DNA of 64,000 nt from assembly GCA_017656425.1 (NCBI GenBank), contig JACDNV010000001.1:124001-188000 (forward strand). The letters run 5' to 3'. The stretch comes from Candidatus Neomarinimicrobiota bacterium. Its GTDB lineage: Bacteria; Fidelibacterota; UBA2242; B5-G15. The position numbers were made by a program, and so were the translations under genes. Below the pieces are notes generated by a model that was not told the DNA's origin, searched no databases, and saw nothing but the letters and a program-made list of their open reading frames with translations. Of the stretch, positions 48,291-58,879 are shown piece after piece (position 1 is the first letter of the stretch; each line of letters opens with the position of its first letter).

Positions 48291-51200
48291 TTATTTTATT
48301 ATAGCAAACTTCCCAACTTTTTGACCTATTCCTGGAGCATCAATATGATAAATATATAACCCATATGATACATCAAGATTCTCCATACTGGTCAGATCCC
48401 AGATTTCCGTTCCATTATCAACTGTGGAATTGTGTTTTATTACATCTACCAATGTACCATCTACGCTATAAATCCTGATTGTACAAACGGGAGGTAACTT
48501 AATAAAATGTATTTCACGTGGTCCTCTCCCACTTCTGTAGGTATTCTTTGGTTCCCATGGCACTGTCGCAACATAAGGATTCGGCACTACTCTAATACTA
48601 TCGAGCGTTCTTTTAGCTAACTCTTTGGATAATGATGGCCCCTTAACACTGAATCTATAAACATCATATGATAAAAACGGTTTTTTCAGATAGATATTCA
48701 AAGTATCGCCAGGCCGTGGATTTCTCTTATTAGCTTTCGGCACAAGGAAAAATTGCCAGGTATAAACTAGATCGCCCGATATACTCTTTTCTAAGAATAA
48801 TATTATATCGGTCTCATCAGGATCGCGTGGGTTTACAGACAATCTACCATCCGATCCATCTAGTTCTGCAAAGGCAAATTCAATATCCTCACCTGTTGTT
48901 ATGTTTATAATTTTAAAATTAACATCAACGGCTGGTAGAGGTATTCCAACTATGGTTGTATCCTTCGAAGTTGAAATACCAGGCTCACCAATGATTATTC
49001 GGTAATCATATGGCATTTTTACTCCCTTAATTCCCGGGAAATTTACAGGGGCAAAATCATAGCCATATATATCATCGCTACTCCATCCTGACTTTTCCAG
49101 ATCTATTTCAATATTAGATTCATTTATAAAGGATAATTTTAATCCATCAAAAATCGGAATATCAGAATCGTTACCATACAAAACCCAATCATCAATTCTT
49201 TTTTCACCCTCAGATATATCTGTTACAGAGAAACTTTTAGTAATTGTCCTTGTCCCTTTCTTCTCAACAATTGTAGTATCGGTAAATGTTAACTCATATA
49301 TATGCCCTTCTCTTAATGCTGAATTATCTACAATGTCAATATTAATTATTCCCGTTGCACTTCCTCTTACATGTTCAAAATAATCAATTTCTGGCGGTAT
49401 ATATCCAGCTGCCTTTGACGTAGGCGTAACCACTGCCACATTTATACCGGTTCTAATATTGCCCTGTAAATCGATATCTACGCTAACAGGTGTCTCTGTG
49501 GGAGTTATATTTAGGGGTGCATACCCAAAGTCATAAGCTGTTACAGCGTAAAAATACCTCTGTCCATTCACAACACCGGAATCAACGTATGAATGCCTAA
49601 GTCCGGTATCATCCCCCAGATAAAAATGTATACCATTAAATCCAACCGGATCAAATCCTGTTATACCATCTTTTAAATCAAATTGTGCTATAGGTTTTAA
49701 AAGTTTTGGAGTACCAAATCCATCAGTTATCTTTCTTGCATCAAGAAATGAGGGATCAGTTGCTCTATATATTCTATAGCCTTCAAAATCCCTCCCGGGA
49801 CCACCAATGGACTCAATGTAATTATCTATTGAATACTCGGCTGCATCATCCCAGTAAAGCATTACTTTTCCATCACCTGGAACAGCTTTCAGAGTTACCT
49901 GTATTGGTGCTTTTGCAAATTGATAATCAGCATCATAAGCTTTCTTAGCATTCACAAGTTTATCTATAACAGCATTAATATCTTCATCCTTCGTCTGTCC
50001 ACCACCCGCAATTGCAATAGCAATGGCTATTCTTTGTCTCTGGCCTGGATCCATCGGGAAAAATCCTGAAGATATAAAGGTGTCATATTCACCTGTTGGT
50101 CTTGGTAAATCAAAATGACCCGGTACCATAAAATAATCCCATAAATATCTATCCGGTGTTGTATTCAGAGAAATATCGCCCACTGGAATCTGAACAGCAG
50201 ATGTCAGACCAATAAGGTCCGTTTCAGAAACATCGGTTTTATCTATATTGGGCTCCCCTGGCAATTCTGTACCAGCACCAGAGGACGCTATCCCATCTCC
50301 TTCCCCAGGATCTCCAGTTCCCTTTACACCATCCAGTCCAACATCATCGTTAGAGACATCCCAATCCCTGTCATTATCGAAACCATCATCTCTAGATTCA
50401 TCTATCATTGGAGCTACAGTTTCATAAGTGGCAGGGGTATTTTTCCCGGCAACCACAAAACCTCTTTTAATAGTATCACCCACATTGAAGTAAAGATAGT
50501 TTATGTATCTAACAGGACTTTCTGTACCCGATATCTCGTCATACCTCCACCTGTGAAGTGAATATCTTTCATCAATCAATCCATCAAGATCATCGTCAAG
50601 ACCGTTTGCAACTGTGTCTTCTTCAAGTGTTATCCCTTCTGCTGGTAAGTAATATACTTTTCCAAGGCTTTTTACAGTGCCACCACCTTCAGGGTAAGTT
50701 GTTATTATACGAGAAAAATCAGTTGAATCTATCAGAACAATTTTATCACCAGGTTTTAGACTCCGGGGGAGAAAATCGTTATCAGCGAAATGAGGTGAAA
50801 CAACTTCTGGGTCACCATTAATCATTGAAAGTAATTCCGGATGTTGATCCGAGTCACCATCATTATCTATTCCATCAACCTCATTACCAGGTGTCTCTAA
50901 AAACCTTATTCCCGCTACACCGACAGGATCACCACCAAATGCATCCATTCCTACCCGATCGGCATCGGTCAAAAATGCTATATCTGACTGGATGTCTACA
51001 AACGGTTGATCATCAGTCCCATCTCCGCCAACATAATCAGCCAGAAATATTAAAAAAGAAGTTTTAGGGATCCTCTTGGTACCATCATTCTTTATATCAT
51101 GGATAAAAAATACCACATCATTTATTAATACCTGAGTCCATGCTAAAGCACGTACATCAACCAGTATACCGAGACCCCTTCTTGTCAGGTCAGTTGTATC

Positions 51201-51781
51201 GGGATAATATTGATATCTATCATAACGGTCATCAGAGCAACGGTAAAACAATTCTTGATCAGCATTAAAAACATTTTTCCCAAAGTAGCCATTCCATGAT
51301 CCAATCCAGCCTGGATCAACTTTATCATCCCATTTATCCCTCCATCCTCCAATGGAAGCAGGTGGCCAGGTCTCAGGGTCATCACTTTTTGCTACTCTTA
51401 GCGGATCCAAATTCGGGTTTAAAAAACCTGGTACAGGTTCAAATGTCCAAGTCCTACCATCAGGGCTCGTCCTCCAGGCAAAAACGTCAACAATGTTTAT
51501 AGTATCGTTGTTTGCATCAACGACTTCACCTCCAACCCATATTCCAACAATCGAGATATAAATTCTTCCGGTATTCTTTGGCCATTCGTAATTTACTGAT
51601 TCCGGTACTTCACGTGTGCACCACTATATCCTGAATTAAATACTGAAGCTCTAATATTATTTCCATCTATGTTCGAATACGCTCTCAGGTTAGGATCTCC
51701 TCTTTGATCCGATGGGATATGTTGTCTAATCTGGGAAAAAATTATCACTGGCAAAAGCAAGAATATTATTATCTTTTTCAT
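48291..51781 (-). CDS. Large surface protein with Asp-rich calcium-type repeats and sorting-like tail (frameshifted near start)
   Basis: A signal peptide (MKKIIIFLLLPVIIFSQ) at 51781 leads into RGDPNLRAYSNIDGNNIRAS, then the frame stops at 51593. The downstream frame opens before that stop and reads VPESVNYEWPKNTGRIYISI, continuing without interruption to 48291, so a one-base change around 51609-51617 splits one gene. If unrepaired, the first internal start (ATG 51410) would lack an export signal. The body has EF-hand or thrombospondin-3-like stretches (EVDGIDNDGDSDQH, ANGLDDDLDGLIDE, DDGFDNDRDWDVSNDDVGLD), an Fn3-like segment near residue 670 and a tail beginning RVVPNPYVATVPW. Its neighbours are the TonB receptor and PorV, where it may take the place of SusD. 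Confidence 0.75.
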
Positions 51782-51809
51782 CTATTTCCCCATCACAAAC
51801 TTTATTACT

Positions 51810-54590
51810 TTAATAATAGAATTTAACTCCAAATTGAACCCTCCTTGGTTCTGAATAAAAATCAGGTCTTATAAACCAAGTAGGATCAGACTCAATAGCT
51901 TGATTTTGATAAACCGTATAATTTGGTTTTCCAGAATCAGCCCATACCTGAAGAGGATTTTTAGCATCAAATAGGTTGAATACCTGTAAAAATACTTCAA
52001 TATTGAAAATTTTTAAGTCGATCATTCTGTATGCATGTAGATCAAAAATTATCCTGAATGGTTTCCGTCTGATATTTGTTGAAAGACCTGGTATAACATT
52101 CTGCCCTGTGAGCGTGCCAGAGACTATTTCTGGCGTATACGGCTGTCCAGAGAAAAAGTTAGAAGATATACTTACACCATAATCTCTGGCTCCATAAAAA
52201 ATATTCCAATTCAAGGAATGTCTTTGATCCCAATCCAGATATGCAAGTTGTTTCTTTGGTTCAGCTCCCTGTGTAATCGCTAGATATTCATCTTCCGGAC
52301 TGGAATTTGTTCCTTTCGCTATTTGAAAAGTATAGTTAACGTTAAAACCGAAATTACCTATAACTTTATGGTTCAAATTTACGGAGAGCCCTTTCACAAA
52401 GGCAAAATCCTTATTAATTCGTTTAGAGTAGGATACGCCAGCTGAATAGGTTGGTATGGGAGGACTGGTCGAAACCCAATCACGAATGTCTCTATAATAA
52501 CCGGTAATATCCAGTACAAGATTTCTATAAATTTCCTGCCTGAGTCCTATTTCGTACATCGTCGTTTTCTGCGGATTAAGATCAGGGTTTCCAAAAGGTC
52601 CCGCTATACCCTGCCCCTCACTTAGTTTCATCTCATCGTTATAATATAGCTGGAAGAAATCAGGGATCTGTTCAAAAATACCATATGAAAAATGTATAAC
52701 CCCTTTATCCGTAATAGGATAAGCGATACCAAAACGTGGGCTTAAGAGTCTCTTTGGTTTAACCTTCCTATACCAGAATTTTTCTCGTTCCCCTATTGTG
52801 TATTTATTATCTTCAACCTGTTCAGAAAGATCTATAACATCATCACCATTCAAATCTTTGTATATATGTTCCAGCCTGAGCGGATTGTATATATTTGGAT
52901 CCTTTGGATCCACAGGAATTCTTCCATTGGAATTAAAGTACTCATACCTTAATCCAATATTAATAACCATAAATTCATATTCTATCTTGTCCTGTATATA
53001 AGCCGCTATCCTATCTGGACTCCTGTCCAGAATTATTCTATTCGGATTTGACTTTTCCGGTATCTCAGGAATAAATGGTTCAATTTGAACTCCATTTTCA
53101 TCAGTCGCAGGGATAAGTGTATACTCATCAAGATTTATAAAATCTTTCTGAAATTCAAATCCAAATTTCAATTGATGTCTGGTAGTTATCTGGCTTGTAA
53201 TATCGCATTTGATTATGTACGATTCCGTTTTTCTTGTTGATCTGAATAAATCTGTTCCAGCTTTAAAAAACTCATAAGCTCCTGCTGTTAACGAATCGGG
53301 ATGAACGTATAGAGAATCATAAGGATCATCATACAGCATGGATTTATTTTCATCGACTTTATATGAAAAAATTAAGTCCATAAAAGACTTTGAAGAAAAA
53401 AGGTATGTCAGTTTGGAAATTGTTGTAAATCCAAATCCTTTTGTTCCTCTTAGTCCTTTTGGATTTAATCTGTATTGATGATTATACCATCTGCTTTTAT
53501 ACTTATTTCCAATAAAATCAACCTTATAAACTACTGATTTCCCAATTTTCCATTCTATTGCCCCATGACCACTAAATCTATCCTGTGGATTCATGGCAAC
53601 AGGGCTGCTATCACCCTTCGCATGTATACCAAGAGAATCATCTATTACCACCCTTCCCTGAGGTAAATAGGCATATACACCATAAAGCCATCCCTCATTA
53701 TGGAGATTTCTTAAATTGAGATAGAAAGTCATTTTATTCCTAATAATAGGTCCGCTCAGGCTTAGCTGGACATTATTTATAGAAAAGGGATTAATTTTGC
53801 TTATATTATAAAATATCTCATCTTTATTACTTACATAATCTCCGGCATAAATTTCAACCTTTCCCTCATATTCATTACTACCACCTTTTGTAACAATATT
53901 CACTATTCCACCCATGGCATTTCCGTATTCGGCATTAAATGCTCCACTTATTACCTGTAATTCTTTCACAGATTCATTTTCCACTATAACAGTCTGTCCT
54001 CTATTATAATCATCAGTAACATTTACACCATTAACAAAATAAGCTACCTCTGACGATCGTCCACCACGTATATGTATGTTTCCACCAGCATCCCTAACAA
54101 TCCCCGGCTGTAAATCAAGTATTCTTCCGATATCGTTTGCAGGTATCCTAGATATATCATCAGATTGAATTCGAACTTCAGATGAGGTCAGATCTTTTCT
54201 TACCATAGGCTGCATACCAATCACATAAACCTTTTCACCCTCAACAATGCCCGGTTCTAGATTAAAGTTAACTTCAGTCGTCAAATCCGTATATACTCTC
54301 ACATTTTGCATGACAGCTCTTTTGTATCCGATGAAAGAGACTGAAACATTATATATTCCTGGAGGTACTCTTAAAATGATGTATCTACCCTCGTTATCTG
54401 TTGCGGCACCCAGATCTGTGCCATCGACTATTACATTTGCACCTGGCAGAGGTTTACCTGTCTCAGCGTCTCTGACAAAACCAGAAATTTTACCCCAGGT
54501 TTGTGCATTTAAACTTCCAATAAATGATGATATCAAAAATATTACTATAAAAATTTTGATAAAACTGGAAGCCTTATCGTTAAAACACAT
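51810..54590 (-). CDS. TonB-dependent receptor (SusC-like, with carboxypeptidase-like N-domain)
   Basis: This 926-residue receptor has a signal peptide ending LNAQ, then a CarboxypepD-regulatory-like domain (residues 33-115; ISGFVRDAETGKPLPGANVIV, GRYIILRVPPGIYNVSVSFI), a plug (about 125-240; DIGRILDLQPGIVRDAGGNI, IRGGRSSEVAYFVNG, YGNAMGGIVNIVTKGGS) and a 22-strand-type barrel ending VQFGVKFYY. The final Tyr is typical. It should import oligosaccharides using TonB-ExbBD energy. No SusD homologue is adjacent. It is 10 bases from the stop of the parvulin gene and 28 bases ahead of the large surface protein. Confidence 0.93.
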   Translation of the reverse strand: MCFNDKASSFIKIFIVIFLISSFIGSLNAQTWGKISGFVRDAETGKPLPGANVIVDGTDLGAATDNEGRYIILRVPPGIYNVSVSFIGYKRAVMQNVRVYTDLTTEVNFNLEPGIVEGEKVYVIGMQPMVRKDLTSSEVRIQSDDISRIPANDIGRILDLQPGIVRDAGGNIHIRGGRSSEVAYFVNGVNVTDDYNRGQTVIVENESVKELQVISGAFNAEYGNAMGGIVNIVTKGGSNEYEGKVEIYAGDYVSNKDEIFYNISKINPFSINNVQLSLSGPIIRNKMTFYLNLRNLHNEGWLYGVYAYLPQGRVVIDDSLGIHAKGDSSPVAMNPQDRFSGHGAIEWKIGKSVVYKVDFIGNKYKSRWYNHQYRLNPKGLRGTKGFGFTTISKLTYLFSSKSFMDLIFSYKVDENKSMLYDDPYDSLYVHPDSLTAGAYEFFKAGTDLFRSTRKTESYIIKCDITSQITTRHQLKFGFEFQKDFINLDEYTLIPATDENGVQIEPFIPEIPEKSNPNRIILDRSPDRIAAYIQDKIEYEFMVINIGLRYEYFNSNGRIPVDPKDPNIYNPLRLEHIYKDLNGDDVIDLSEQVEDNKYTIGEREKFWYRKVKPKRLLSPRFGIAYPITDKGVIHFSYGIFEQIPDFFQLYYNDEMKLSEGQGIAGPFGNPDLNPQKTTMYEIGLRQEIYRNLVLDITGYYRDIRDWVSTSPPIPTYSAGVSYSKRINKDFAFVKGLSVNLNHKVIGNFGFNVNYTFQIAKGTNSSPEDEYLAITQGAEPKKQLAYLDWDQRHSLNWNIFYGARDYGVSISSNFFSGQPYTPEIVSGTLTGQNVIPGLSTNIRRKPFRIIFDLHAYRMIDLKIFNIEVFLQVFNLFDAKNPLQVWADSGKPNYTVYQNQAIESDPTWFIRPDFYSEPRRVQFGVKFYY

Positions 54591-54600
54591 TTTCCACCAC

Positions 54601-56307
54601 TTAGTTAATATTTATCTTTTTTAATCTCTCCCAATTGATTATCAGTTCTATGTCAGATTTTAGCAATGTTAAGTAATTTCTAATTACCCTTTCCTTCCAG
54701 AAGGGCATCATGGTTTTATAAACCAAGTCTCTAACATCTTTAAAATTTGCTTCTTTTACAGGAATTTTATCATTACACCTGAAAAAGTAATATTTTCCCT
54801 GTATTGAAAAAGGTCCAACCCATTCTCCTTTATTTAAAGAAAATAAAGTATCAGCAAACTTTCCAAGATCATTATATCTAAAAATACCAATATAACCTCC
54901 ATTGACACCACTAACTCTATCCTCGGAATACTTTTTTGCTAATTCTTCAAAATCTCCCCCAGATTCAAGCATATTTTTAACTATATTTGCAGAAACCCTA
55001 TCTACTAAAGTTATTTTAGAAAGAGATATAGCAGGTGGTTTTATAAAAAGTTCCTTATTTCTTTTATAAAAAACCTTTAACGTATCTTCGGGTATTGGAT
55101 TAGATACAAGTAAATGATCCTTCATCCTTTCTAATAGATAGTTTTCAACCCGCTCTTTCACCATATTACGATATATCTTTGTATTATCAATTTTCAATCT
55201 AATAGCTTCCTTTATTAAAAACTCACGTATAATTAATCCGTTAATAAACTCCATGAGATTCTCTTTTGTCTTAATCCATCTTTTCTGTTTATCCCCGATA
55301 CTACCCACCCTTTCAAAAAACCACCTGATATCGCGTTTTCCAAGTTTACTCCAAAGTAGTGTTAGCCGCTTTTCTTCATGAGAGAGTTTATTTTCCCAGG
55401 CAATAAGAGGGTATTCTGATGTAAGGGGCTTTCTATTTTCAAAATTACCATTGAGTGCCACACTTCTTATAAGATTATATAAAAAATCCAGTGCTCTGGT
55501 GTTGTATTTGATGTTTAGAACCAGAAGTAATGAATCAGAGTAAATCCTTAGCATCATCCTTTTTTTTCTAAATAACAGATAATTATAAATCTTGTTTCGA
55601 CTCTTATTATACATATTCTCAGTTAAAAGTGGATTTGTAATTCTATCCTCAACTTTTATGATACTGTAACCGATAGCGGTTTTAACAGGTCCTGTTACCT
55701 TTCCAATTTCAGAGTTAAATGCAGCATCTTCGAACCACGGATCCATCTCACCTATGGAAAAATAACCTAAATCGCCACCATTAGATTTTAAAACAGGATC
55801 ATTAAAAGTCTGTCGGGCAATTTCTTCAAAGCTTGATTTGCCGCTTATTATTAACTCATACAATGAATCTGCTTCTTTCAAGGAAGGGGTAAATATATGA
55901 CGTGCTCTAATTCTCGTATTTATTCTCACAAAAAAATCTTTCAATTCTTCTTCAGAAATCTTTATTCCCGGAAAGATATATTTTTTCATATACAGGTCCA
56001 CCAGTGTTTGTTCTTCAATCTTCTTAATCTCAATCTTACTTAATGAGTCTGAATTCAACCCGATCCTTTTAGATTCTTCTATAAGTATTAATTCATCTAT
56101 CATTCTGTTCAACAAAGACCTACGTAATTCAAAATTATCAGATACTGAAAGATTAAATAAAATGTCTTTGTATCTTTTCACAAACTGGTCTATAGTGATA
56201 AAATTCTTATCTATTTTTTCTATCTTTGCTAAATACTCTTTTTTACTACCACAAGTTGAGACTAAAATGGTTATTAGAACAAATATGATAATTGATAAAA
56301 TTCTCAT
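54601..56307 (-). CDS. SurA/PrsA-like lipoprotein with two parvulin domains
   Basis: The frame also allows GTG 56316, but ATG 56307 gives a clean lipoprotein signal (MRILSIIIFVLITILVST then C). The first parvulin domain lies at about 135-235 (RARHIFTPSLKEADSLYELI, GGDLGYFSIGEMDPWFEDAA), the second at about 420-510 (SKITLVDRVSANIVKN, NGGYIGIFRYNDLGKF). SurA-type proteins escort outer-membrane proteins through the periplasm and isomerise prolyl bonds. It precedes the TonB receptor gene by 10 bases in the same unit, suggesting a chaperone for that receptor or for other cargo of the locus. The function is inferred by family. Confidence 0.85.
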   Translation of the reverse strand: MRILSIIIFVLITILVSTCGSKKEYLAKIEKIDKNFITIDQFVKRYKDILFNLSVSDNFELRRSLLNRMIDELILIEESKRIGLNSDSLSKIEIKKIEEQTLVDLYMKKYIFPGIKISEEELKDFFVRINTRIRARHIFTPSLKEADSLYELIISGKSSFEEIARQTFNDPVLKSNGGDLGYFSIGEMDPWFEDAAFNSEIGKVTGPVKTAIGYSIIKVEDRITNPLLTENMYNKSRNKIYNYLLFRKKRMMLRIYSDSLLLVLNIKYNTRALDFLYNLIRSVALNGNFENRKPLTSEYPLIAWENKLSHEEKRLTLLWSKLGKRDIRWFFERVGSIGDKQKRWIKTKENLMEFINGLIIREFLIKEAIRLKIDNTKIYRNMVKERVENYLLERMKDHLLVSNPIPEDTLKVFYKRNKELFIKPPAISLSKITLVDRVSANIVKNMLESGGDFEELAKKYSEDRVSGVNGGYIGIFRYNDLGKFADTLFSLNKGEWVGPFSIQGKYYFFRCNDKIPVKEANFKDVRDLVYKTMMPFWKERVIRNYLTLLKSDIELIINWERLKKININ

Positions 56308-56357
56308 TTTTCCCACGATTATTTCTTATAAATAAAATTAATAAAAATCTAACCATT

Positions 56358-56419
56358 TACCGTTATGCTACCGTTTGCACACATTTTATAATACACACTA
56401 TTCGATTAATAAATTCGAT
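56358..56419 (-). promoter_or_regulatory. Two pairs of direct repeats upstream of the galactan gene run
   Basis: In the 277-base gap before the parvulin gene, AACGGTA occurs twice on the minus strand (56358-56364 and 56369-56375), with an 11-base period, and ATCGAAT occurs twice (56400-56406 and 56413-56419), with a 13-base period. A TATTAT/TATAAAAT stretch lies between them (about 56386-56394). Helically phased direct repeats are the usual target of OmpR-like winged-helix regulators. The position suits control of the operon that starts at 56307, but the reading is tentative. The rest of the gap shows nothing that I could name. Confidence 0.35.
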
Positions 56420-56593
56420 GTCCACTTTTATTCAACACCATCAAACAAAAATACTAAATAATCGTTTTAGAATAACTTATTAAAATAATAAATACATAAA
56501 AAATTGAAATGACTGAAAACTTATCAAAATATTATATCTTAGTCTTTTGATATACATCTGCAACTATTCACAAATAATACTATCAACTCTATC

Positions 56594-58843
56594 TTATAAA
56601 AATATCAATACTTCGGAAGAACCACTTACAGTTATTGCTACTTTTACTGTCTTACTATTTTTATCGTAGCTGAATTCGACTTCATTATTGTTCACGAGAA
56701 CTTTATCTGGTTTTTTCCATACTCTCACAATTAATGACAGACTAACAGATAAATTTGGTAGCGAAATTTGAATTTTATCTATATAACTTTCCATCGATAA
56801 CTTTTTTTGGTTATCGTTATCAAAATAATCAACATATACAAAAGAACTTTTACCTTTTTTAGAAGGAACAGCAACTATTTCCAGATATTTACCCTCTTTT
56901 GACCATCTAATTGAATTCCCGAGGTAAATATTCCCTCTTGGAAAAATTGAATTCTCTCTAATGAAAACAGGAATCTCGTTAAGTGGAACGATAAAGCTGT
57001 ATCTGGTATTCCCATCATATTCTTTACTTAAATCATAGCTATACCATTTACCTTCCGGTAAATAAACTTTTCTGTATCCATCCTTATTTAAAACAGGGGC
57101 GACCAGAAATACGTTTCCGAACATATATTCATCCCAGATATTTGTGCAAGTAGAGTCATCAGAGAAAACATAATTTAACGGTTTCATCATTACACCATTA
57201 TCATAAGAAGTATTCACCTGTGAATAAATATATGGAATTAACTCCAATCTCATATTACACAGAGATCTGAATATATCCTGCAATCTCTTTGAATATTTCC
57301 ATGGCGGTCTATCCTCGCCTCTACCTCCAGCACCATCGATCTTTATTTCAAAAAGTCCACTCCAAGCTCCAAACTGTAACCACCTTACATATAATTCTTC
57401 AGGAATTCTACCCTCACCAAGATAACCCCCAACATCGCTACCCCAAACAGGAAACCCCATATAACTGCATCTTACAGCGTTTGCAAGATTGGAAGCCAGT
57501 CCATCCCAGTTACTTCTGACATCACCTCCCCAGACAGCGCTCAAATATGGCTGTACACGATGAAAAGCAGCTCTGGCAAAAATAAAATGATCTTTACCCA
57601 GATATTCCTGTGCAATCTCATGCTGGACTTTTGAATATAAATACAAATATTTATTTCTTCTTTCCTGCTCATGTGTTCTATCAAACCATGGTTCACTCAC
57701 AGGGAAATACTGCTCGCCTCTATCCATTTTATGTCCAGATACACCATATTTGTACTGATTATCATATAACCTCCTCTTATATTCAGTCACAGCAGCTGGA
57801 TTTGATAAGTCGAAATAACCAAAGAAATTCGGGAATAGTCCAGGGAATGAGGTATCACCAAATGTTGTAGTCGCCACCCATGTCATTAATCTTATGTTAT
57901 ATTTATTCCTTAGCTTAGCTATCCAATTCCCCGGATCGGCAAATTTATCATTAAAATCCATCTTCGACCACCCATTAGCACCATTACTGTATGGTCTATC
58001 CACCCACCATGCAGTTATAGGAATTTTCATATCAGTAAACTTATCAACATCTCTAAGTATTTCATTTGCCCCACCTTTATTTTCATCCCTCCATACAACT
58101 GGTCCACAAGCCCAAATCGGCACATACTTTGGTTTGCCAATGATATTATAATAAGAATTATGTATTTTATATCCTTCTGGACCATAGAAGACATACCAAT
58201 CAAGTTTACCAGTCTCATGGAATATCTTTGTCTCTCCCTCGATTCCCATGAAATATTTACCTTTTGCAAAGCTATCAAAAAATGAACCATAACCCTTACT
58301 GCTCATAAAAAATGCTGACCAGACTGAAGCATAATTTTCATAATATTTATTTCTGTTGCCACCTGCTTCGATATCAACAACTGTTCCTCGCAAATCAGCA
58401 AATTTCCTATTATCAGGATACAGAATCTCTATCAAACCATAGTAATGTTCACCAAAATCCACTAATTTGATTGTTATTGTAGTTGCCCAATCTGGATTTG
58501 AATAAAAATGTAAACCTCCTTTAATCCTATTTGTCAGTATTGTAGCGACAGGTGGTTCATCATTGCTTTCCATTAACCTGAAGTCGGAGTAAATGGGATA
58601 AGTACATTGGATCTGAAATGTACTATCTGATAAACTGTCTAGTGTAACTTCAACTGGATCAGCGAAATTAAAACTAAAAGATTTGATCACTATAAGCAAT
58701 CCACTTTTAGTATAGATTTTCAAATTTTTTTCTATCAGACTTACATGGAATTCATCATCACTCCAGGTATTATTTGCCATTAATGGTGTTAATACAATAA
58801 GAAAAATTAATAAGAGAAAATTACTTAAATGGAATTTTTTCAT
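56594..58843 (-). CDS. Glycoside hydrolase family 31 (alpha-glycosidase)
   Basis: ATG 58843 (MKKFHLSNFLLL) is chosen over an in-frame TTG at 58858, since GGGGCGATGCG precedes it and it yields a signal peptide ending LMA. The 749-residue product has a beta-sandwich N domain (about 30-240), then the barrel with IPITAWWVDRPY, nucleophile Asp in GHKMDRGEQYF and acid/base Asp in PVWGSDVGGYLGE, and C-terminal beta domains. GH31 covers alpha-glucosidase, alpha-xylosidase, alpha-galactosidase and sulfoquinovosidase, and I cannot choose among them. It is the last gene after galK and probably acts in the periplasm on a side-chain sugar. Confidence 0.9.
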   Translation of the reverse strand: MKKFHLSNFLLLIFLIVLTPLMANNTWSDDEFHVSLIEKNLKIYTKSGLLIVIKSFSFNFADPVEVTLDSLSDSTFQIQCTYPIYSDFRLMESNDEPPVATILTNRIKGGLHFYSNPDWATTITIKLVDFGEHYYGLIEILYPDNRKFADLRGTVVDIEAGGNRNKYYENYASVWSAFFMSSKGYGSFFDSFAKGKYFMGIEGETKIFHETGKLDWYVFYGPEGYKIHNSYYNIIGKPKYVPIWACGPVVWRDENKGGANEILRDVDKFTDMKIPITAWWVDRPYSNGANGWSKMDFNDKFADPGNWIAKLRNKYNIRLMTWVATTTFGDTSFPGLFPNFFGYFDLSNPAAVTEYKRRLYDNQYKYGVSGHKMDRGEQYFPVSEPWFDRTHEQERRNKYLYLYSKVQHEIAQEYLGKDHFIFARAAFHRVQPYLSAVWGGDVRSNWDGLASNLANAVRCSYMGFPVWGSDVGGYLGEGRIPEELYVRWLQFGAWSGLFEIKIDGAGGRGEDRPPWKYSKRLQDIFRSLCNMRLELIPYIYSQVNTSYDNGVMMKPLNYVFSDDSTCTNIWDEYMFGNVFLVAPVLNKDGYRKVYLPEGKWYSYDLSKEYDGNTRYSFIVPLNEIPVFIRENSIFPRGNIYLGNSIRWSKEGKYLEIVAVPSKKGKSSFVYVDYFDNDNQKKLSMESYIDKIQISLPNLSVSLSLIVRVWKKPDKVLVNNNEVEFSYDKNSKTVKVAITVSGSSEVLIFL

Positions 58844-58879
58844 TACGCATCGCCCCAACTTTGTCCTTTATTTATAGGC

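Noticed and set aside
49706-51561. Plus-strand ORFs rich in His and Gln
   Set aside because: They mirror the Asp-rich and Gly-rich codons of the large surface protein on the minus strand.
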